64,000 nucleotides of DNA. It comes from Anthoceros angustus (Eukaryota; Streptophyta; Anthocerotopsida; Anthocerotales; Anthocerotaceae). A program made the translations under genes and the position numbers. The stretch covers positions 126,402 to 190,401 of the forward strand of contig MU008213.1 in NCBI GenBank assembly GCA_010909165.1. Reading direction: 5' to 3'. The notes under the pieces are model-generated. The model was not told the origin of the DNA and searched no databases. It worked only from the letters and a program-made list of their open reading frames with translations. Below, one piece after another: positions 55,723 through 64,000 of this stretch; within the stretch, counting starts at the first letter, position 1; the number at the start of each line of letters is the position of its first letter.

Positions 55723-57495
55723 AGGTGGATGCAACGGACGGGATTTGGGTCATCCATGGCACTCGAAGGGTTCAAGCCGTCGATCCGATTCGGGTAGACA
55801 ATCGAGGAAAAAGAGGAAGGGATTGAGAGTCAATCGGTGGAGGGGCGCGGGTGGGAGGTCAACAAGTGCGGCGAAAACGAATGGCACATGATGTCCGAGA
55901 GGGGCAAGAGCTCCCAAAGTTCATAGAAGGCCAAGGGCAGTCTTGTAGCCACGGATGGACAGGCTGACGCGAGGTGGGGAGAGATGTTGCGAGGAGGCAA
56001 TTGCGGGAAAGAGAGTATGGGAGTCCACGTTAAAGCTGTCCATCAGCTTGTAGACCTCCGGAAGAACTATGTCGGTTTGGCAAGTCGTAAGCTAGACTGG
56101 CTTGGGTGGAGGCTTTGATGCAAAAGATGAAGCATTCCACGTGGGTGGTGTGTCTGCCCATGATTGTCATTGTAGACCCGGCCCGGTCCCAACAAGAACT
56201 TCTTTGACATGGATAAGGTGGATCGGGGTGTACAAATTTTATGTATTGGGAGGAATCATTCCTTCCAGCGATCTAGACTAGCCGACTTGTATCCATTGGT
56301 TCAAAATGCAGGTGGATGCAACGACTGGGATTTGGGTCTCCATGGCACTCGAAGGGTTCAAGCCGTCGATCCGATTCGGGTAGACAATCGAGGAAAAAGA
56401 GGAAGGGATTGAGAGTCGGCAATCGCGTGGAGGACGGGTGGGAGGTCAACAAGTGCGCGGCAACGAATGGCACATGATGTCCGAGAGGGGCAAGAGCTCC
56501 CAAAGTTCATAGAGAAGGCCAAGGGCAGTCTTGTAGCCACGGATGATGACGCTAGCGGCGACGAGGGGGAGAGATGTTGCGAGGAGGCAATTGCGGAAAG
56601 AGAGTATGGGAGTCCACGTTAAAGCTGTCCATCAGGTTGTAGACCTCCGGAAGAACTATGTCGGTTTGGCAAGGTACGTAAGCTAGACTGGCTTGGGTGG
56701 AGGCTTTGATGCAAAAGATGAAGCATTCCACGTGGGTGGTGTGTCTGCCCATGATTGTCATTGTAGACCCGGCCCGGTCCCAACAAGAACTTCTTTGACA
56801 TGGATAAGGTGGATCGGGGTGTACAAATTTTATGTATTGGGAGGAATCATTCCTTCCAGCGATCTAGACTAGCCGACTTGTATCCATTGGTTCAAAATGC
56901 AGGTGGATGCAACGACTGGGATTTGGGTCTCCATGGCACTCGAAGGGTTCAAGCCGTCGATCCGATTCGGGTAGACAATCGAGGAAAAAGAGGAAGGGAT
57001 TGAGAGTCGGCAATCGCGTGGAGGACGGGTGGGAGGTCAACAAGTGCGCGGCAACGAATGGCACATGATGTCCGAGAGGGGCAAGAGCTCCCAAAGTTCA
57101 TAGAGAAGGCCAAGGGCAGTCTTGTAGCCACGGATGATGACGCTAGCGGCGACGAGGGGGAGAGATGTTGCGAGAGAGGCAATTGCGGGAAAGAGAGTAT
57201 GGGAGTCCACGTTAAAGCTGTCCATCAACGGTTGTAGACCTCCAGAAGAACTTTGTCAGTTTGGCAAGGTACGTAAGCTAGACCTGGCTTGGGTGGAGGC
57301 TTTGATGCAAAAGATGAAGCATTCCACGTGGGTGGTGTGTCTGCCCATGATTGTCATTGTAGACCCGGCCCGGTCCCAACAAGAACTTCTTTGACATGGA
57401 TAAGGTGGATCGGGGTGTACAAATTTTATGTATTGGGAGGAATCATTCCTTCCAGCGATCTAGACTAGCCGACTTGTATCCATTGGTTCAAAATG
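55723..57495. repeat. Three tandem units of about 590 bp
   Basis: Units at 55723-56309 (587), 56310-56900 (591) and 56901-57495 (595). Each starts AGGTGGATGCAACG and contains GGCACTCGAAGGGTTCAAGC and GACATGGATAAGGTGGATCG in order. Units 2 and 3 are almost identical, including the same 67-codon ORF at 56209 and 56800; unit 1 is more diverged. No coding function is assigned. Confidence 0.92.
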
Positions 57496-57509
57496 CAGTG
57501 GATGGATGC

Positions 57510-58190
57510 ATATGTTCTTGCTGGCCTCACAAATGAGGAGATGAGGTTAGTTGCCATCACAACACCATTGCGGATGCCGGAAGACTTTTACTTTCATCGA
57601 CCGTGTGAGGTACATCAGGCGAGATGAAGGCCGGGCTAGGCGATGGGGTGAAGTGTGACTTAGACGGAAGTTGGAGATATATGCCGGTGGCGGGGTTCCT
57701 AAGTGGGATGCGACCAAGCATGGACCTAAGGTCACTATCACCGCCTCGTGGATAACCGGACCTTTGGATTATTGTGTTGCGAAGGTTGATGATGAGGTGT
57801 GGAAGTAAATGGATGAAATCTTTGAGAAGTGGAGGCAAGCAGTTGCTGGCGGTGTGGAAGCTCGGGCTCTCACAACTCAAGGCGCTTCAAGGAAGACAAC
57901 AGTTAGAGCAAACTTGGTCATTGACACAAAGGAGCTTAGTATACCGGTGAGGGTATGGAAGTGTTTCGGCATCGAGCGAGCATGGGAACAACAACTTGAA
58001 GACAAGATGCATGAAAGTCTGGCTGGAGAATTGACATTGAAACAAATGTTCGTGTGGGTGGACAAGGCCAAAAAAAAACCTCATCCATGTGACCACGGCA
58101 TTTGCACTGAGACATTTGAAGAGGTTCGACGATATCCCGATTCGCATGGTGAATCAGTTAGTAACTTCCTGCCTTCAAAAATCAGTGGGT
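57510..58190 (+). pseudogene. Unrecognised coding-like region
   Basis: Plus-strand frames read LEIYAGGGVPKWDATKHGP, VTITASWITGPLDYCVAKVD, then a 132-codon frame 57809-58207 with MDEIFEKWRQAVAGG, RANLVIDTKELSIPVRVWKC and GELTLKQMFVWVDKAKKKP. Composition and continuity look like real protein sequence. A single in-frame stop separates the two parts. I do not recognise the family. It continues into the duplicated region that follows, so one larger gene is likely. Confidence 0.4.
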
Positions 58191-61100
58191 CCTCGATGAA
58201 CACTTAGCTATACCCAAATCGAGTTTCTCTCTTTGCTTCTTGTCCTTATAAGTCATGGAAAGTGGAGGCATTCACATTACATTCGAGCGGTGAACGTCCT
58301 TGCATTTGGTAGTGGGATGTGTCTTTCATGTGCAGCGTGCCAACACTTGCCTTGAGTGGGGTGCCCTACGAGAACTTCAAGGAGCACATATTCAAGGCGG
58401 AGCTTGGAAGCGGATGGAGGAGTCATAGCGTGCCTTGAAATCGACCACACGAGGATAAGGCGTGTGACAATCGTGAGCGACTCCAAGCCGAAAAACCCAG
58501 CAAGGTCGGGATCTTGTGTGGAACATAGTGAACATGGCCCGGTTTGTAGAGCCCGACCGTATGCTTTGTTGTTGTTAGACCTCCCGAGGCTTGGATCTAG
58601 ATCCCCAATCACGAGTATGACACAAGATTTACCAAGGCGAGTTTGAAGGGTCATCATGCGGTTCAAAGGCATCACCACATCCCGTATTTCGTATTGTGGT
58701 CTTCCATTCTCCGGATGACACATCTATGGTTAGAAGTCTTGATGGAAGCGTGCGGTCTTTGTGGCGACATGTTCGGCATAAAACCAATGTGACGGCATTG
58801 TCGAGGAGGGTGGATCACGATGCAGGACTTTTCACTTGCGCGAGCTTGGATAAGGATTGTGTGCCTCAACCGTTTGTGCTCGAGAACCGCAACTTGGCGG
58901 TGGGTGACAATGTTTGCGAGCGGCGGTGGAACTAAAATTGTGTTACAACTGCGGATGATCGGGTTGTTTCCCCTATCGAAGCCCCTAAGACTCTTGAAGA
59001 GGTTGATTCACTATCTGATGAGGAGATTGGGTCTTTGGGCAGGTGCGAGGATCAGTCGTATGATAGCTGTTATTATGTAATGTCATTTACATTGATGTGG
59101 ATCCAGTGCGCTCAATTCATGGACCTTGAATCAATTCCATGGACGGTGGCCGGAAGAGGAGGAGGTGGGCGAGGAGCGGCTATGGAGGCGGAAAGACGTT
59201 CAATAAGGAGCCCATGGTGAACAACATGGCTGGTGCCGGGGTTCATATGTGTCGTTGAAGCGAGACCAACGAGGAAGCCGAGACCAAGGGTCATATGGCA
59301 AGTGGTGAAGCATGCAGCGACAACTCAATGGTCCTTGGGGATGCGGGCGGCAAGTGAAGGAGGCGAAGAGCACCCTCCTCGGGTGTGCTTGGCCCGGATG
59401 GTGGGATGTAGGATTGGAAAACTTTGCTTCACGGATCGAGGTGTGTCGTGCGGACGGTGGATAGGCTACGTGTTTGTTTCGAGGATTACGGTAGGAGGAC
59501 CGGTGTGGTCTTAAGCCGGACGGGGTGGTATCGCACTGGTAGAACGTGCATGCAAGCGGGCTATGAACACAACAAACACATCAGTGGCAAGGTCCTGGAG
59601 GCAGACCTAGACAACGAACACGGTCTTTGGTGGAGCACGCAAGCTAGGAAGCATGGGAGTGGTGGCGATTCGAGAATGTGTTCGGTGATTGGCCGGGTAT
59701 TTGATGGCGAGATCATGGGCGTCATTCTTTGCACTGAGACATTTGAAGAGGTTCAGAACGATATCCCGATTCGCATGGTGAATCAAATTAGTAACTTCCA
59801 CCGCCTTCAAAAATCTGGGTCCTCGATGAACACTTAGCTATACCCAAATCGAGTTTCTCTCTTGTCCTTCTTGTCCTTATAAGTCATGGAAAGTGGAGGC
59901 ATTCACACCGTACATTCGAGCAGTGCTTGCATTTGGTGGGATGTGTCTTTCATGTGCGTGCCAACACTTGCCTTGAGTGGGGTGCCCTACGAGAACTTCA
60001 AGGAGCACATATTCAAGGCCGAGCTTGGAAGCGGATGGAGGAGTCAACGTGCCTTGAAATCGACCACATAAGGATGACAATCGTGAGCGACTCCAAGCCG
60101 GAAAAACCCGGCAAGGTCGGGATCGTGTGGGAACATAGTGAACATGGCCCGGTTTGTAGAGCCCGACCGTATGCTTTGTTGTTGTTAGACCTCCCAGGCT
60201 TGGATCTAGATCCCCAATCACGAGAGACACAAGATTTACCAAGGCGAGTTTGAAGGGTCATCATGCGGTTCAAAGGCATCACCACATCCCGTGTATTTCG
60301 TATTGTGGTCTTCCATTCTCCGGATGACACATCTATGGTTAGAGAAGTCTTGATGGAAGCGTGCGGTCTGTGACATATTCGGCATAAAACCAATGTGACA
60401 GCATTGTCAGAGGACAGGCTGTACGATGCAGGGGACTTTTTCACTTGCGCCGCAGGGAGCTTGGATAAGGATTGTGTGCCTCAACCGTTTGTGCTCAGAG
60501 AACCGACGCAACTTGGCGGTGGAGTGACAACTGTGTTTGCCGAACGAGCAGTGGAACTAAAATTGTGTTACAACACTGCGGATGATCGGGTTGTTTCCCC
60601 CTATCAGAAGCCCCTAAGACTCTTGAAGAGGTTGATTCTGTATCTGATGAGGAGATTGGGTCTTTGGGCCGGGTCGCAGGATCGGGTATGATAGCTGTTG
60701 CTTATGTAATGTCATTTACATTGATGTGGATCCAGTGCGCTCAATTCATGGACCTTGAATCAATTCCATGGACGGTGGCCGAGGAGAGGAGGTGGGCGAG
60801 GAGCCCGCTATGGAGGCGGAAAGGCGTTCAATAAGGAGCCCATGGTGAACAACATGGCTGGTGCCGGGGTTCATATGTGTCGTTGAAGCGAGACCAACGA
60901 GGAAGCCGAGACCAAGGGTCATATGGCAAGTGGTGAAGCAGCAGCGACAACTCAATGGTCCTTGGGGATGCGGGCGGCAAGTGAAGGAGGCGAAGAGCAC
61001 CCTCCTCGGGGTGCTTGGACGGATGGTGGGATGTAGGATTGGAAAACTTTGCTTCACGGATCGAGGTGTGTCGTGCGGATGGATAGGCTACGTGTTTGTT

Positions 61101-61353
61101 TCGAGGATTCGGTAGGAGGAACCGGTGTGGTCTTAAGCACGGACCGGTGGTATGCCTTCACTGGTAGAACGTGCATGCAAGCGGGCTATGAACACAACAA
61201 ACACATCAGTGGCAAGGTCCCCGGAGACCTAGACAACGAACACGGTGCTGGTGGAGCACGCAAGCTAGGAAGCATGGGAGTGGTGACGATTCTGGAGAAT
61301 GTGTTCAGCAGCTGATTGACGCCGGGTATTTGATGAGCGAGATCATGGGCGTC
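58101..61353. repeat. Tandem duplication, two units of about 1.63 kb, containing coding-like sequence
   Basis: Unit 1 is 58101-59727 and unit 2 is 59728-61353; both start TTTGCACTGAGACATTTG and end GATCATGGGCGTC. Plus-strand peptides recur in both: GVPYENFKEHIFKAELGSG, TIVSDSKP, VFRIVVFHSPDDTSMVRE, DKDCVPQPFVL, DDRVVSP, DSLSDEEIGSLG or DSVSDEEIGSLG. They are protein-like but belong to no family I know. Differences between units are mainly indels. Confidence 0.88.
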
Positions 61354-62335
61354 TGTTGCTGCACAGTCAGGCAAGGTATGGATTTCACAGAAACAACGGA
61401 CCGATTTCAAAGAAGCGCGTGCGGCGTCCATTCGTACAGACAGAGCAGATCAATACAATCGCCAAACTGTTCCTAATCTCCCTGCTAGGGAAGACTGTGT
61501 ATGTTGTAAACCCACGAGATAAAACAGCCGGTGTACGAAGATGACAATGGATGTCATGTGACAATCCAACTTGAAACACGATGTTCAACTTTCACATATA
61601 GCACTAACACCGCCTCGGTACACACATGTAGCAATATGACTTTCTCCAATTTTATCCTTGACCACCGCAGTACACTGGACATGTCGGTGCTCCTTTGCCC
61701 TCCACACCATTCTGCTGCTCCAACCCCGGAGTGGAATCCGGTGTTGATCAACACGTTGCGATGTCACGAGTTTGCACCGCCACTCCGCCTCAACCGAAAT
61801 TCCTTAAGGACCAAGCAATGAAGCGGCGGGATCACTCCAGCGTGATTGAAAGGAACGCCCATGTTGTGATTGCCACCAGTGCGGTCAACTTCCAATTCCA
61901 TCGCCCATGTGGAATTCTCGTTTGGTTCAGTCGGAGGTGAGGTCTCCATCGCATGCAAATATTCGATGGCAAGCCACTTCCAAACGATTCGCAGAGGCGG
62001 GTCGCGGCTCGGGTGTCTAGACATGGCGGGCGGTCAAATCTTCCTCCACTCCCGCCGACATTGGGCGGGAGATGCAAGGTTTATGCAGGCGTCCGGTGCC
62101 ACCACGACCCTCCCACTAATGTAGAGGGTGACCATGACGGTGGACACCGACTCAACACATATGGATTTTCCATTGCGCGTTTGCATTTTGTTGTCCATAC
62201 AAAGTTGCCACGATTTTCAAATCTGCGTTTATAGGCAATGTACCGTTAGCCAAACTAATATGAGATGAGGACATACAAATACGGAAAAGCAGATCCTCTA
62301 TGATTTGCTCCTAGGTTTAGGGGTTTTTAATGAAA
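61354..62335. other. No recognisable gene
   Basis: Overlapping ORFs below 100 codons on both strands. The plus frame near 61695-61940 and its neighbours may continue the unrecognised gene to the left. Confidence 0.35.
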
Positions 62336-62767
62336 TCAGGAAAACATGGTTTTGGGTGGCTTTTGTATACCTTTCGACCCGGTGTACACCCTTCCAACTA
62401 GTGACCAGGAGCCGTCACCAGTCCTAAGGAGACCTTGTTCAAGGCGGACATCGTCCTGAAGATGTCGCGGGAGGCACCGAAAAAGGCGCGGACACGGGAA
62501 GCGCGCTTCGTACAAAGCCAGAAGATGATCAGACTGCCCCTGAAGCCAAAGCCAAGAGTCCGGAGAGGGCCCAAGAGGGGTACTTGGGGCCAGTGGGACA
62601 GCAGTGGAAGTAGACGAAGACGCAAGTCGCAGCTGAGCCTCCCAAGTCATCTGATCAAAATCCTTGTGGACCCGACCTATGTGGTTCCTGACTCCGCGAG
62701 GCTTGAATAATTTCCCACACACGGGACATGGAGTGTCCCTCACAGGGACGGGAGAAGAGGGCCCCAT
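62336..62767 (-). CDS. C2H2 zinc-finger ORF, possible LINE N-terminal fragment
   Basis: A 143-codon frame starting with ATG. Residues 14-34 form a zinc finger: Cys14, Cys17, His29, His34 (C-x2-C-x11-H-x4-H, CPVCGKLFKPRGVRNH). It continues with a proline/serine-rich linker and FRCLPRHLQDDVRLEQGLL. Single N-terminal C2H2 fingers of this kind precede the reverse transcriptase in some LINE lineages of green plants and algae. The short inverted match of its downstream edge with 47357-47383, next to the LINE RT, supports such an origin. A host zinc-finger protein fragment is the alternative. The frame may be cut near 62405, where CCAACTAGTG resembles a CACTA tip. Confidence 0.5.
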   Translation of the reverse strand: MGPSSPVPVRDTPCPVCGKLFKPRGVRNHIGRVHKDFDQMTWEAQLRLASSSTSTAVPLAPSTPLGPSPDSWLWLQGQSDHLLALYEARFPCPRLFRCLPRHLQDDVRLEQGLLRTGDGSWSLVGRVYTGSKGIQKPPKTMFS

Positions 62768-64000
62768 GCATCGAAAAAAGGAAAACCTAAAAAATTCCCC
62801 ATGAGTGTCTTAGTCTCTTCCGTTTAACAACAGGATGGTTCTACTGCCTAAGATAGGGGCCGCGAGTAAGAGCTTTCTAACCCCTTAATGAAGGAACGGC
62901 TGAAATTGGGTCCTTTGCACACTATTTAGGTTCATGCGTGCCAATAAATCGGTTTTCTTGGCTAGGGTTGTGCAGCATGGCCTTCCTCCTATCTCAAGCA
63001 TAAAAAAATTAGACATCGGATGCATATTTGAATCAAGGAGAGAATACATCTGAAACATGGATCAGCTTCTTTGCAGACCTCAAAATTGGAAACGGAGACA
63101 TAGAGACCCTAAATTTGAAATCATGAGAAAGGGGGGCGTGTCCCGGTTCCTCGATGACCACACACCGCACTCCACTCAGCCACCTCACCTTACTACCTAG
63201 TAATCTAGCCACTGGAGAGAGTCTAGGTGGCGTGCCAACGTTAACCAAGGCATGGTGGTTGTGCACATGGAGTCCTGGTGCGTGGACGCATCTCCTCAAC
63301 ATTGTCTTGCAGTTGTCGTGTCCCACATGTTTTGTGTCAAACTCTAGCGTTTCGATCAAGCAATGGAAAGTTGGTTCGTCTCCACTCCAATGTATCGTAT
63401 TGTGGGCACTTGGTTATATTATGGCTCATGCAATTTGTGCTCGTCAAACTCACCATTCAAGGAAAGATATGGGGGTGTCTTGGATGATGGGTTTTATGCT
63501 GTTCGGCTCAACGGATGTGGTGATTTCGGACACGGTGGTACCTCGTTGGAAGCAAAATTCTCGATGAAATCTTGTTCTAATTCTTCCGTAATTTCATTTC
63601 ATAATTTTGGACAAATTTTTTTAAAATTACGTTTCGATAAATTTCCTCAAGAAAATAGCGCAGAAGGGGCCGTCCTTGAGGGGTTAACCTGATTAATTTA
63701 AGCACGCTAGAAACATGCTTTCTACTAAGGCTTGTCGTGGCCCTAACCTAATTCAGCGTCGGGATGATGACACACTGCTAAACTGTTCGAAGGTTGCAAG
63801 AAGAAGAAGAAGAAGGTTGCAAGGGGCGGGGGACTCTGGAAGGGAAAGCATTGGCCCTTGTCCGATGTGATGGGCCATCGAATGCTGCTGATATTGCAAG
63901 GCTGTCCGAAATTGCTGGCCGATGCTGGTACTACTGCTTTCGATTCGTTTGAGGCGAGCATCCCCGCAGAGGAACAAACAGGCGCAGATATGAGGGCGTC
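62768..64000. other. No recognisable gene
   Basis: Overlapping plus-strand ORFs (63154-63567, 63363-63692) have no motif I recognise. A short GAA/AGAAG run lies near 63800. Confidence 0.4.

Noticed and set aside
62389-62403. CCTTCCAACTAGTG as a CACTA right tip interrupting the zinc-finger ORF
   Set aside because: The tip is short, no subterminal repeats are seen, and no partner end was found near 47.3 kb.
1-64000. tRNA and full rRNA genes
   Set aside because: No cloverleaf or complete 5S/18S/28S stretch was found by eye; only 5S cores.

Overview
This window looks like a gene-poor, transposon-packed stretch of a large plant (streptophyte) nuclear genome. The evidence is a near-complete Ty1/copia element with an initiator-Met tRNA primer binding site, plant-type CACTA transposases (TNP2) with CACTA-style ends, a Ty3/gypsy integrase, two unlike LINE reverse transcriptases and repeats derived from 5S rRNA. 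I recognise no intact host gene, tRNA or full rRNA. Almost every coding region is broken by frameshifts, so nearly all genes are called as pseudogenes. A non-seed plant or charophyte alga is possible but cannot be fixed from sequence alone.

Layout. 1-1574: 3' half of a copia element (RNase H, 3' UTR, 3' LTR). 2824-4065: minus-strand gypsy remnant. About 4290-4855: end of a CACTA element. 5041-5132: two adjacent perfect palindromes. 5130-5600: minus-strand LINE RT fragment. 8840-9700 and perhaps further right: minus-strand remnant of an uncharacterised transposon-like protein, followed by a 1.07 kb tandem duplication (10.46-12.6 kb). 13.19-13.95 kb: simple repeats. 14.59-14.91 kb: cluster of GGACGTCC sites. 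14.98-15.27 kb: four 70-bp repeats derived from 5S rRNA. 15661-23107: near-complete copia element with internal duplication.

24.25-42.85 kb is a nested structure. A TNP2 gene on the plus strand (element B) stops at 26113. A 13.9 kb CACTA element (A, 26114-40012) with matching terminal inverted repeats follows, carrying its own minus-strand TNP2. The interrupted TNP2 then resumes at 40013. The right junction lies inside a 1.79 kb tandem duplication (38940-42533). A CACTA-like end at 46357 probably closes element B, and it abuts a minus-strand LINE RT (46358-47330). Both CACTA elements carry, downstream of TNP2, related copies of a small protein I cannot name (28178-28435 minus, 44583-44951 plus).

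47.4-64 kb holds a DUF7869-like pseudogene (50.44-51.86 kb, minus), three more tandem duplications (52.07-54.41, 55.72-57.50, 58.10-61.35 kb), an unrecognised coding-like stretch (57.5-61.35 kb) and a C2H2 zinc-finger ORF (62336-62767, minus) that may be the N-terminus of a LINE protein.

The recurring oddity is that paired repeats differ mainly by many short insertions and deletions rather than substitutions. That fits unpolished long-read sequence or decayed duplicates, and it limits how far any broken frame can be trusted.
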